Shown here: positions 30,645 to 38,655 of the stretch, piece after piece
How the letters are laid out: every line of letters starts with the position of its first letter
How positions within the stretch are numbered: the first letter of the stretch is position 1
DNA from: UBA11164 sp034376725
GTDB taxonomy: Bacteria > Pseudomonadota > Gammaproteobacteria > Xanthomonadales > Xanthomonadaceae
DNA: 56,079 bases
Assembly (NCBI GenBank): GCA_034376725.1
Contig: JAXMJH010000128.1
Coordinates: 1-56,079 of the forward strand
Reading direction: 5' to 3'
Made by a program: the position numbers and the translations under genes
The notes under the pieces: generated by a model
Database searches by the model: none
The model's input: the letters and a program-made list of their open reading frames with translations, nothing else
Told to the model about the DNA's origin: nothing

Positions 30645-31382
30645 ATGGCCAATCACGCACTGCTCGACAATATCTCGCACCGTAACCTCCGGGTCGATCG
30701 CGTGTTCAGATCGGGACGTGGCTATGACACGAATGTCGCCCGAGTCTTTCCCGACGAGCTTTTGGTATTGCAGAATGAATACCCGCTGTTCTTCATCAAG
30801 AACCGCGATACCGGCCACTTCGAACCCACCGCCCTGCTTGGATTCTCCGACGGCGAGAACCTTTATCTGCACGACGGCCGCTGGGATGCCGACCATCTGC
30901 CGCACACCATCGAACGCCAGCCGCTGCTGATCGGCTTCCAGCAACAGACCGTCGATGGCGTGCCGACCCGGGTACCGGTCGTGCATATCGACCTGGATCA
31001 CCCCGATATCAGCGAGGCAGCAGGATTTCCGCTGTTCCTGCCGCATGGCGGCGAAAGCGAATGGCTGGAGAGAATGACCGCGATACTGCATGCGATTCAT
31101 CAGGGACACGAGGCCCTCGCGCCGTTCTCGCAGACACTGACCGGCATGGAGTTGATCGAGTCGGTCACGCTGGACCTGAAGTTCGAGGACGGCTCAAGCC
31201 AGGTGCTGCAGGGCCTTTACACGATTGACGAACGCCGCCTGGCCGCGCTGGAAGGGCCGGCGCTTGAAGTCCTGCACCGCAAGGGTTACCTGCATCACAT
31301 CCACATGATGCTGGCATCGCAACCCAATCTGGAGAAATTGATCCGGCGAAAGAATCGTGCGCTGGCCATGGCCCGATCATGA
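30645..31382 (+). CDS. SapC-like family protein
   Basis: A 245-residue protein of the SapC family (PF07277 type), named from a Campylobacter S-layer locus although its function here is unknown. Recognisable are YPLFFIKNRDTGHFEPTALLG split by short loops, ENLYL, PLLIGFQ and DHPDISEAAGFPLFLPHG. There is no signal peptide or membrane segment, so it looks cytosolic. It is part of the recurring receptor-halogenase-SapC-cupin set and overlaps the next gene by 4 bp (ATGA), implying translational coupling. The ATG at 30645 lies in a short 35-bp spacer after halogenase 1 with only a weak AGGA ahead of it. A ligand-binding or partner role for the halogenases is a guess. Confidence 0.88.
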   Translation: MANHALLDNISHRNLRVDRVFRSGRGYDTNVARVFPDELLVLQNEYPLFFIKNRDTGHFEPTALLGFSDGENLYLHDGRWDADHLPHTIERQPLLIGFQQQTVDGVPTRVPVVHIDLDHPDISEAAGFPLFLPHGGESEWLERMTAILHAIHQGHEALAPFSQTLTGMELIESVTLDLKFEDGSSQVLQGLYTIDERRLAALEGPALEVLHRKGYLHHIHMMLASQPNLEKLIRRKNRALAMARS

Positions 31383-32389
31383 GCGAAGCGCCGACACCCA
31401 TCAGCGAGATCCGCGACGCCGATGCGGCGCGCGTGCTGGCCGACACCAACGGCCGGGCCGAACCCCTGGTGTTTCGCGGCCTGTGTTCGCACTGGCCGCT
31501 GGTCAGGCAGGCCCACGATCCCCAGTCGGCCGAGCGCTACCTGCTGGCCAACTACAATCAGGCTCCGGTCACGGCGTTCCTCTGCGCGGCCGAACACGAC
31601 GGCCGGATCTTCTACAACGATGACGTTTCGGCACTGAATTTTCGCCAGGTCCGCTGGGGAATGGATCAGGTCTTGGCGGAGATCCGCCGAGCCAACGAGC
31701 AGTCCCCGTCGCCGACGGTCTACATGGGCTCGATGGCTATGGATCATTGCCTGCCGGCAATCAGGCACGATAACGCCCTGCCCGACGACAGCCTGGCAGC
31801 CAGCGTGCGTATCTGGATCGGCAACCGTTCGCGGGTCGCCACCCATCACGACGTGATGGACAACATCGCCTGTGTCTGCGCCGGCCGGCGAAGGTTCACG
31901 CTGTTTCCGCCGGATCAGGCCGCCAACCTGTATCTCGGTCCGATCGACATGACACCGGCTGGCCAGCAGATCAGTCTGGTCGACCCGGAAAACCCCGACC
32001 TGCAACGCTTCCCGGGATTCCGCCAGGCGCTGGCACAGGCACAGGTCGCGGACCTCAAACCCGGCGATGCCATCTACATTCCAGCAATGTGGTGGCATCA
32101 GGTCGATGCGCTGGCGCCGTTCAACATCCTGATCAATCACTGGTGGCGCGATCTGCCCGCATTCATGGGTGCGCCGGGGGACGTGCTGCTGCACGCCATC
32201 CTGAATCTGCGCGATCTGCCGAAACGGCAACGCGATGCCTGGCGTGGGCTGTTCGAGCATTACATCTTCGATCCGCCCGCTGACGCGCTGGATCATCTGC
32301 CGGAAAAAAGCCGCGGCATTCTCGGCGAACTGGACGACAACCTCGCGCGGCAACTGCGCACGACCCTCCGGAACAGGCTGAACCGATGA
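31379..32389 (+). CDS. Cupin-like/JmjC-type Fe(II) 2-oxoglutarate oxygenase
   Basis: A 336-residue protein of the cupin_8/JmjC-like group. The metal site is visible as His156-x-Asp158 in ATHHDVMDN and a distal His240 in PAMWWHQV. The N-terminal VFRGLCSHWPLV and FYNDDVSALNF, and later RRFTLFPPDQAANLYLGP, are typical of FIH/Pass1-like members. It is expected to hydroxylate a protein side chain or small molecule using 2-oxoglutarate and O2. It starts inside the SapC stop codon (ATGA) and ends 37 bp before halogenase 2, so the four genes look like one transcription unit. The presence of two oxidative enzyme types in one unit suggests sequential modification of a common target; that target is not known. 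Confidence 0.88.
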   Translation: MSEAPTPISEIRDADAARVLADTNGRAEPLVFRGLCSHWPLVRQAHDPQSAERYLLANYNQAPVTAFLCAAEHDGRIFYNDDVSALNFRQVRWGMDQVLAEIRRANEQSPSPTVYMGSMAMDHCLPAIRHDNALPDDSLAASVRIWIGNRSRVATHHDVMDNIACVCAGRRRFTLFPPDQAANLYLGPIDMTPAGQQISLVDPENPDLQRFPGFRQALAQAQVADLKPGDAIYIPAMWWHQVDALAPFNILINHWWRDLPAFMGAPGDVLLHAILNLRDLPKRQRDAWRGLFEHYIFDPPADALDHLPEKSRGILGELDDNLARQLRTTLRNRLNR

Positions 32390-32426
32390 CGGAATACTCT
32401 CTTTTCAGGTCCGCGAGGACAGCGAC

Positions 32427-33941
32427 ATGAAGCGGGTTCGCAAAGTGATCATCGTCGGCGGCGGAACCGCCGGCTGGATGGCTGCGGCAGCGCTGGTCAA
32501 GAGCTTCGGTCGCAGCATCGAAATCGAGCTGATCGAATCGGACGCCATCAGCACCGTGGGAGTGGGCGAGGCCACCATTCCGCCGATCCGCAACTTCAAC
32601 CTGCTGCTCGACCTCGACGAGGACGAATTCCTGCGTGCGGTCAACGGCACCTTCAAGCTGGGTATCGAGTTCGTCAACTGGGGGCAGCTCGGAGAAAGCT
32701 ACTTCCATCCGTTCGCCCCGTACGGGGTCGATACCTGGGCGGCTCAGTTCCACCATTACTGGTTGCGTGCCCGACGGCTGGGCGAGTCGGCCGGTCTGGA
32801 CGAGTTCAGCATGGAAAGCTGCATGGCGCGGGCCAGCCGCTTCGGCAACCGATCCGGGCGTACGGCCAACTATGCCTATCATTTCGATGCCGCAGCGTAC
32901 GCCGCACTGCTGCGCGGCATGAGCGAATCCCTGGGTGTCGTGCGAACCGAGGGCAAGGTGGTGGATGTCGCCCAGGACGGGGAGTCGGGCTTTATCGAAT
33001 CGGTCAAGCTGGAGGATGGAAGAACCGTCGCGGGCGACCTGTTCATCGACTGCAGCGGCTTTCGCGGTCTGCTGATCGAGAAGACGCTGGGCAGTGGGTG
33101 GGAGGACTGGTCGCAATGGCTGCGCAGTGATCGCGCCATTGCCGTTCAAACCGAATCGACCGCCCCGGCCGCGCCGTTTACCCGCGCGACTGCGCGCTCC
33201 AGCGGATGGCAATGGAAAATCCCGTTGCAGCACCGCGTCGGCAACGGGTTGGTCTACTGCAGCGATTACCTCGACGACGACCAGGCCGCGAGAGTCCTGC
33301 TGGACAACCTCGAAGGACGGCCGATCACCGACCCGCGACCGATCCGCTTCACCACCGGCAGGAGGCGCCGGCAGTGGCATCGCAACTGCGTATCACTGGG
33401 CTTGTCCAGCGGCTTTCTGGAGCCGCTGGAGTCGACCAGCATCCATCTGATCCAGAACGGCATCATCAGGCTCATCAAGATGTTCCCGCGCGACGGCATC
33501 GAGCCGACGCAGGTCGAGCAGTTCAATCGGGAATCACGCGACGAGATCGAGCGGATCCGCGATTTCATCATCCTGCATTATCACCTCAACCGTCGCAGCG
33601 ATTCCCCCTACTGGGCCGACTGCCGCGAAATGACGGTACCCGATTCTCTGCGCCACAAGATCGAGTTGTTCTCGCGGGACGCGCTGGTCTTTCGCGACAA
33701 CAACGAGCTGTTCAGCGACATTTCCTGGGTCGCGGTGATGATCGGTCAGGGCCTGCAGCCGGCCGGCTACCACCCGGTGGTGGACACGCTGGACGATACG
33801 CAGATCCGGGACATGATGAAACGCGTACGCATCGACATTGCCCGGGCTGTCGAGAGCAGCACCAGTCATGAACAGCACTTGCGCGCGCGTTGCTCGGGTT
33901 CGAAGACCCCTTCGCCCGTCAGTTCAGCAGGCGCTGCGTGA
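32427..33941 (+). CDS. Flavin-dependent halogenase family protein 2
   Basis: A 504-residue FAD protein of the tryptophan halogenase family. FAD motif VIIVGGGTAGWMAAAAL is at residues 8-24. Catalytic-type Lys77 lies in TFKLGIEF, WxWxIP is intact in GWQWKIPLQHRVGNG, and the Glu in GFLEPLEST matches PrnA. It has all the marks needed for halogenation, unlike halogenase 1, where the motif is changed. GAGG with good spacing precedes the ATG. The last 30 residues (after the conserved end near VRIDIARAVES) are Ser/Pro/Arg-rich and probably disordered. It is the last gene of the halogenase unit; the 205-bp repeat starts 65 bp after its stop. It pairs with halogenase 1 but is clearly a distinct paralogue. 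Confidence 0.9.
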   Translation: MKRVRKVIIVGGGTAGWMAAAALVKSFGRSIEIELIESDAISTVGVGEATIPPIRNFNLLLDLDEDEFLRAVNGTFKLGIEFVNWGQLGESYFHPFAPYGVDTWAAQFHHYWLRARRLGESAGLDEFSMESCMARASRFGNRSGRTANYAYHFDAAAYAALLRGMSESLGVVRTEGKVVDVAQDGESGFIESVKLEDGRTVAGDLFIDCSGFRGLLIEKTLGSGWEDWSQWLRSDRAIAVQTESTAPAAPFTRATARSSGWQWKIPLQHRVGNGLVYCSDYLDDDQAARVLLDNLEGRPITDPRPIRFTTGRRRRQWHRNCVSLGLSSGFLEPLESTSIHLIQNGIIRLIKMFPRDGIEPTQVEQFNRESRDEIERIRDFIILHYHLNRRSDSPYWADCREMTVPDSLRHKIELFSRDALVFRDNNELFSDISWVAVMIGQGLQPAGYHPVVDTLDDTQIRDMMKRVRIDIARAVESSTSHEQHLRARCSGSKTPSPVSSAGAA

Positions 33942-34005
33942 ATTCACCGAAGGGCGACCTTCGAAGCAAGAAGCGGAAAGTCGCGGGCGTGGTCCGCAGG
34001 AAGGG

Positions 34006-34031
34006 ACGCCACGGCATCGCTGCCGTGGCGT
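34006..34031 (-). terminator. Hairpin after TonB receptor 2
   Basis: ACGCCACGGCA and TGCCGTGGCGT form a perfect 11-bp stem with a TCGC loop. There is no T-run on either strand, so it may act as a bidirectional or Rho-assisted terminator or as an RNA-stabilising hairpin. The same hairpin recurs at 19281-19306 and, with one mismatch, at 19752-19777. Confidence 0.55.
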
Positions 34032-34210
34032 GTGCAATCACCAGCGTGCGCCCAGCACCACGCCATAGGTGCGCGGCGCCATGAAGGTACCCTTGAAGCT
34101 GGGTGCCGGCGGGCCGATGATCAACGTACCGGTCGAGACCGTCGAGAGCACGCTCTTGTCTTCGATGTTGTCGACGAACGCCTCGGCAAACCAGCGCTCA
34201 TCCGGCGCGG
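34006..34210. repeat. 205-bp direct repeat, right copy
   Basis: The right-hand copy of the repeat also found at 19281-19485. It consists of the terminator-like hairpin (34006-34031) and the last 57 codons of the intact TonB receptor gene that continues to 36251. The similarity ends at 34210, inside the coding region, showing that the left copy is a truncated duplicate of this end. Confidence 0.9.
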
Positions 34211-36251
34211 TGTAGCGCAGGCGCAGGTCGGTCTTGGTGAACGAATCGCGCTGGTCTTCCGGGTTGTTCTGCACCCTGAGGTAAGCGTCGCCCTGGTAGT
34301 GGAACTGGATGCGCGGCACCAGCATGCCGCCGTTGGCGAACAGGAAGGTGTAGGGCTCGAAGCCGAGCGTGGTGGTGAACTTCGGAGCGCTCACCAGGCG
34401 GTTGCCGCTCAGGTCCTCGATCACCCCGGTCAGGTCGTCGAGCACGTTGGGAAAGTCCTCGAACTTGGCGCTCAGGTAACCGAGCGAAAAGTTGAACATG
34501 CCGCCATCGTAGGGAATCGCGTCGCCCTCGGCCTCCAGTCCCCAGATTTCCGAGCTGGCGGCGTTGCGGGTGATGTTTTCGATCACGCCGCCGGGCGCGG
34601 TTTCGATCTGCGCCAGCTGCAAGTCCTCGTAGTCGTAGTAGAACGCCGACAGGTTGAGCCGCAGCCGGTTGTCCAGCAGCGTCGACTTGCTGCCGACCTC
34701 GAACGCCAGCACGGTTTCCGGATCGTAGATCGCCTGGCTGGTGCCGCGGTTGAAGCCGCCGGACTTGTAGCCGGTGCTGGCGCTGGCGTACAGCAGATGG
34801 GTCGGGCTGAGGGCGTAATCCAGCGCCGCGCGCCAGGTGACCTTGTCCCAGTCGGCTTCCTGATTCTGCACGATGACCTGCAGCGGCGGCGGGCCGGCGG
34901 CGTCGCGGCGACGGATGATCTGCGCGCTGTCGGGCTTTTCCTTGTCGTCCTTGGTCCAGCGCAGGCCGCCGGTCAGATTGAGGCGATCGCTCAGCGCCCA
35001 GGTGCCCTGGCCGAAGAACGCCAGCGACTCGTTTTTCTGGTCGCGGTCGACAAAGTCGAAATCCAGCCGGGAGAACGCACCGATCACGGTCGGAATCTGG
35101 ATGTTGAACACGCTGTTGATGGTTTCGTCGAGATAGAACGCGCCGAGAATCCAGTCGAAGGTCTCGCCGCCCGGCGAGGTCAGGCGAAACTCGTGGGTCT
35201 TGGCGATCGAGCGGAATTCCTCGCCCAGGGTCGAGTCCGATACCGCCGTGCCGTCGAGATCCTCGAACAGTTCGCGCTCGGAATCGCGCCAGGAGAACTG
35301 GTAGGTGGCGGTGGCCAGGCCGAGATCGTAGTTGGCTTCCAGCCGGACCGAGTCGTCGGAAATATCGCGAAAGCCCAGCGTGTCGAGCGGGAAACGCTCG
35401 CGGTCGGTGATCGCCACCTGCGGATTGGGATTGCCCGGAAACGGCAGGAACGCCTGCACACCACCGACGCCCTTGCGCTCGTAGGTTTCCAGGGTGAGCA
35501 GGAAATCGAGCCGATCCGAGGCGGTAAATCCCAGATGCGCGCGCGCGGCAAAACTGTCGGAATCGTCGCCCTCGGCGGTCACCAGTGGCCCGTTGTCGCG
35601 GAAGCCGTCGCGGTCCTCGGTGAGAAACGCCACCCGCAGGGCCAGCTTCTGATCGACCAGCGGCAGGTTCAGCGCGCCGGTAGTGCGAAACAGGCTGTCG
35701 CTGCCGACGGTGCCGTTGACGTAGCCCTCGAACGTGTTGCCCGGCCGGCGCGAGACCAGATTGACCGCGCCCGAGGTGCTGTTGCGGCCGTACAGGGTGC
35801 CTTGCGGCCCGCGCAGCACTTCGACCCGATCCAGATCGTAGAAGTAGGCCCCAGCACCAGACAGCCGGGTGACATAGGCGCCATCGACGTGGAATGCGGT
35901 GGTCGGGTCGGCCTCGTTGCGGATGTCGGTACCGGACACGCCGCGGATTGTGATGAACACCGAATCGCGCTGGGTTTCGCTGGACACGTTGACGTTGGGC
36001 GCCAGCGAGCCGAGCGCCGAGGTGTCGGTCGCGCCGCGTCGGGACAGTTCATCGCCGCTGATCGCACTGACCGAGAGCGGCACCTTGGCCAGGTCTTCTT
36101 CGCGCTTCTGCGCACTGACCGTAATGCTGTCCAGCTGTGTGGCCCGGATTTCATCGGGCGTTTCGGTACCGGCGGCCTCCTGCGCGCCGGCTGCCGTCCA
36201 GGCGACCGCCATCAGCGGCGCCATCAACAGTTTTTCTCGAATCGTGAACAT
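34038..36251 (-). CDS. TonB-dependent receptor 2
   Basis: A 737-residue outer-membrane receptor. After the signal peptide (MAVAWTAAGAQ) come the TonB box DSITVSAQKREEDLAKVPLS, a plug with FITIRGVSGTDIR, VEVLRGPQGTLYGRNSTSG and AVNLVSRRPG, and a barrel ending in VVLGARW. The plug type is that of the many iron-complex/aromatic/unknown-ligand receptors of proteobacteria and differs clearly from the 1036-residue receptor upstream. GGAGGG precedes the ATG at 36251. It is divergent from a MarR regulator with a palindrome between them, so it is probably MarR-controlled. The ligand is unknown; MarR control suggests an aromatic or phenolic compound. Its 3' end was duplicated at 19281-19485. Confidence 0.93.
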   Translation of the reverse strand: MFTIREKLLMAPLMAVAWTAAGAQEAAGTETPDEIRATQLDSITVSAQKREEDLAKVPLSVSAISGDELSRRGATDTSALGSLAPNVNVSSETQRDSVFITIRGVSGTDIRNEADPTTAFHVDGAYVTRLSGAGAYFYDLDRVEVLRGPQGTLYGRNSTSGAVNLVSRRPGNTFEGYVNGTVGSDSLFRTTGALNLPLVDQKLALRVAFLTEDRDGFRDNGPLVTAEGDDSDSFAARAHLGFTASDRLDFLLTLETYERKGVGGVQAFLPFPGNPNPQVAITDRERFPLDTLGFRDISDDSVRLEANYDLGLATATYQFSWRDSERELFEDLDGTAVSDSTLGEEFRSIAKTHEFRLTSPGGETFDWILGAFYLDETINSVFNIQIPTVIGAFSRLDFDFVDRDQKNESLAFFGQGTWALSDRLNLTGGLRWTKDDKEKPDSAQIIRRRDAAGPPPLQVIVQNQEADWDKVTWRAALDYALSPTHLLYASASTGYKSGGFNRGTSQAIYDPETVLAFEVGSKSTLLDNRLRLNLSAFYYDYEDLQLAQIETAPGGVIENITRNAASSEIWGLEAEGDAIPYDGGMFNFSLGYLSAKFEDFPNVLDDLTGVIEDLSGNRLVSAPKFTTTLGFEPYTFLFANGGMLVPRIQFHYQGDAYLRVQNNPEDQRDSFTKTDLRLRYTAPDERWFAEAFVDNIEDKSVLSTVSTGTLIIGPPAPSFKGTFMAPRTYGVVLGARW

Positions 36252-36324
36252 TGGAGGCCCTCCCCGGCTAAAGTGGAACCCGCCGTCCGATCGGACGTTG
36301 CGGTTGCGCAGTGTTATCACAAAG

Positions 36325-36342
36325 AACTTTCATATTCAAGTT
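36325..36342. promoter_or_regulatory. Probable MarR operator
   Basis: AACTTTCATATTCAAGTT is an 18-bp inverted repeat with 7 of 9 positions paired, located between the divergent receptor 2 and marR genes, 14 bp before the marR ATG. Size and placement fit a MarR-family autorepression site. A matching half (ACTTGAAT) lies at 36889-36896, before the AhpD-like gene. Confidence 0.6.
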
Positions 36343-36355
36343 TAGCGGAGGGGTG

Positions 36356-36868
36356 ATGTCGACCAAGCAAGTTGAACGAGAGCGCGACACGGAGGCACAG
36401 ACGAGCGAGCTGGCAGCCGCCGCCCCGATGGACCTTCACGCGCATCTGCCGTATCGGCTGGCGCATCTGTCGAACCTGATCCGTCGCGCCACGACCGACC
36501 GCTACGTGCGCGGCATGAAAATCTCGGCGCGTGAATGGCGGGTGCTGGGCATGCTCGGGCTGAAGGGCGCGCTGACGCCCACCCAGCTCGCCGAGCTGAC
36601 CGCCATGGACCGCGCTACCATTACCCGGGCCGGCGATCGGCTGGAGAAACTGGGCTATTGCCGGCGAATCCCCAACGAGCAGGACAATCGCAGCCTGCTG
36701 ATGACGCTGTCGCCGGACGGCGAGCGCCAGTGCGCGGCGATCATTCCGAAAATGGCCCGCTCGGGCGAGCGCTGCCGCTCGGTGTTCAGCGCCGGAGAGC
36801 AGGCCCTGCTGATCGAACTGCTGGATCGGCTCCAGTCCGCGCTCAACGACGGGCTGCTGTCGGACTGA
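36356..36868 (+). CDS. MarR-family transcriptional regulator
   Basis: A 170-residue winged-helix regulator. The N-terminal helix LPYRLAHLSNLIRRATTDRY dimerises. The DNA-binding part reads SAREWRVLGMLGLKG, TPTQLAELTAMDRATITRAGDRLEKLG and NRSLLMTLSPDG. Such proteins usually repress neighbouring transport or stress genes until a phenolic or oxidised ligand binds. GGAGGGG lies five bases before the ATG at 36356, which I prefer over an upstream in-frame start. It is divergent from receptor 2 and 79 bp upstream of the AhpD-like gene, both of which have the operator or a half operator in front. A local regulon of these three genes is likely. Confidence 0.92.
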   Translation: MSTKQVERERDTEAQTSELAAAAPMDLHAHLPYRLAHLSNLIRRATTDRYVRGMKISAREWRVLGMLGLKGALTPTQLAELTAMDRATITRAGDRLEKLGYCRRIPNEQDNRSLLMTLSPDGERQCAAIIPKMARSGERCRSVFSAGEQALLIELLDRLQSALNDGLLSD

Positions 36869-36888
36869 GCGCATTGGGTCGCTGTTTT

Positions 36889-36896
36889 ACTTGAAT
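36889..36896 (+). promoter_or_regulatory. Possible MarR half-site
   Basis: ACTTGAAT equals half of the palindrome at 36325-36342 and lies in the 79-bp spacer before the AhpD-like gene. AAAGT follows 14 bp later and resembles the other half. Eight bases are suggestive only. Confidence 0.35.
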
Positions 36897-36947
36897 CTGC
36901 AAAATGTCGTAAAGTGAATGGGTCTACTGAATCCTGGAGCATTGGTC

Positions 36948-37538
36948 ATGGCACTGGTCACCCCGCTTGAGAAAGGCACCTCGCCGGAAATCGACGCACT
37001 GGCGGCTTTCTTCGACGAGACGCTTGGGTTCACGCCCAACAGTGTGCTGACCATGCAGCGCCGACCGGAGATCGCCACGGCCTTCATCGCGCTGAACAAG
37101 GCGGTGATGCTCAATGCCGGGCGGGTCACCGCCGAGCAGAAGCGCCTGATCGGCTACCTGGCCAGCCTGTCTTCAGGCTGTCGCTACTGTCAGGCGCATA
37201 CCGCGCTGGCGGCCAAGCGCTACGGTGCCAGCGACGAGCGCCTGCACGCCATCTGGCAGTATCGCGACAGCCCGTTGTTCACCGACGCCGAGCGCGCGGC
37301 ATTCGATTTTGCCGTCGCTGCCAGTTCGGTGCCGAACGCAGTCGACGACGCCATCGCCGAAGCGCTGCACGCGCACTGGACCGATGAGGAGATCGTCGAG
37401 ATTCTCGGCGTCATTTCGCTGTTTGGCTTCCTCAACCGCTGGAACGACAGCATGGGCACCTCGCTGGAATCCGGCGCCAGCACGCTGGCCAGCGAGCACC
37501 TGGCCGACACCGGCTGGGAGCCCGGCAAGCACGGTTGA
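36948..37538 (+). CDS. AhpD-like/carboxymuconolactone decarboxylase family protein
   Basis: A 196-residue protein of the CMD/AhpD fold. The core motif SSGCRYCQAHTALAA has the redox CxxC and the following His found in AhpD and in uncharacterised peroxidase-related members. The surrounding helices (EIATAFIALNKAVM, KRLIGYLASL and EEIVEILGVISLFGFLNRW) are typical. It probably reduces a peroxide or reactive intermediate through a partner thiol, in the cytosol. ATG 36948 has GGAG at eight bases; an ATG at 36918 gives ten more residues. It follows marR on the same strand with a half operator in the spacer, which suggests oxidant- or phenol-responsive control. Confidence 0.87.
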   Translation: MALVTPLEKGTSPEIDALAAFFDETLGFTPNSVLTMQRRPEIATAFIALNKAVMLNAGRVTAEQKRLIGYLASLSSGCRYCQAHTALAAKRYGASDERLHAIWQYRDSPLFTDAERAAFDFAVAASSVPNAVDDAIAEALHAHWTDEEIVEILGVISLFGFLNRWNDSMGTSLESGASTLASEHLADTGWEPGKHG

Positions 37539-37614
37539 TCCACGGCGCCGACCGCGTCAATCGCGCGATTCAGTCGCCGCGCGGCGCGGAATCCCCGACT
37601 GCCGAACGCATGCT

Positions 37615-38655
37615 TTAGGGGCGCGCGCCTTCCGAGCGCGCGGCGCGTTCAGCGGTTTCGATCCGCTCCTGTATTGCCGGGTGGGTCGAGAAGTATCTGA
37701 ACGCACTCGACGAGTCGTCTTCAGGCTGCCCAGCCTGCATGGCGCGCAATGCATCGGCGAATGCCTGGGGCGAGATGCCGTTGCGGTGCAGCAGGTCGAA
37801 GGCGAAGGCATCCGCGTCGCGCTCGAACTGTCGCGAATAGCCGCTCTCGACCAGCGTCATGGCGGCGGTGGCCACCGAGGCGACGGATGAAACGTCGCCG
37901 GTGACGAAGCCGATTACCACCAGCAGGGCGGTGTTCTGCAGCGCGAGGCGCATGCCGTGCCGTTGCTCGTGGTGTCCGGCCTCGTGGGCGAGTACCGCGA
38001 TCAGCCAGTCGTCGTTTTCGGCGCGTTCGACCAGGGCGTCGGTCATCACGATGCGGCCATCGGGCAGGGCCAGTGCATTCGCGCCCAGGTGGCCGCCGTC
38101 GCGGAATTCCAGCCGATAATCGGCCGCTCGCGGCAGGTCGGCCACCAGTTCGGCAAACGCAGCGCGCAGCTGCTGCTGGCGCGCGGCGGGCAGCTTCGAT
38201 GGGCCAAATGCAGCTCGTTCCAGCAGCGACATCACTTGCGAAGCAGCCGCCTGTTCGGCCATCCGAGGCAGGCGCTCGGCCACCGACTCGGCCATCGCCG
38301 GCACTGCCCATCGGTGCAGGCCGAACAGCAAGGCCACGAACATCACTGCCGCCAGCGCCACCATCGACCAGCGCCGCTCCAGCCGGTGCGCCAACGCCTC
38401 GACCCGGCTGCCGTTGGGAAACCAGCGCTCCAGTTCGGGGGTATCGGCCAGCCGCAGCCGGCCGCCATCGGCCAGACGGATGATCCGCTCGGTGCGTCCC
38501 AGTCGGGGCTGGAGCTGTGCCGACGCCAGCGAAACCGCCCGAGATTCGCCGTCTTCGGCATCGATGTGCAGCTGATCGACCCAGACGTGCAGCAGTACCG
38601 GGCGGCTGCGGCTGGTCTTGCCGTCGTGCCAGATCGCGGGAATCTGTTCGCTCAC
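37615..38655 (-). CDS. M48-family metalloprotease, membrane-bound
   Basis: A 346-residue zinc protease. The first 95 residues are a soluble domain of its own (HVWVDQLHIDAEDGESRAV, then TERIIRLADGGRLRLADTPE), followed by one membrane helix at about 98-116 and the M48 catalytic domain. The zinc motif is HEAGH at 224-228, with a third ligand in SGYSRQFERDADAFAF. These are the features of the BepA/HtpX-like M48 group that oversees envelope protein quality. The start is GTG 38655, which overlaps the stop of the DUF898 gene (GTGA), so translation is coupled. Together they form a recurrent YjgN-M48 operon of unknown process. Confidence 0.9.
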   Translation of the reverse strand: MSEQIPAIWHDGKTSRSRPVLLHVWVDQLHIDAEDGESRAVSLASAQLQPRLGRTERIIRLADGGRLRLADTPELERWFPNGSRVEALAHRLERRWSMVALAAVMFVALLFGLHRWAVPAMAESVAERLPRMAEQAAASQVMSLLERAAFGPSKLPAARQQQLRAAFAELVADLPRAADYRLEFRDGGHLGANALALPDGRIVMTDALVERAENDDWLIAVLAHEAGHHEQRHGMRLALQNTALLVVIGFVTGDVSSVASVATAAMTLVESGYSRQFERDADAFAFDLLHRNGISPQAFADALRAMQAGQPEDDSSSAFRYFSTHPAIQERIETAERAARSEGARP

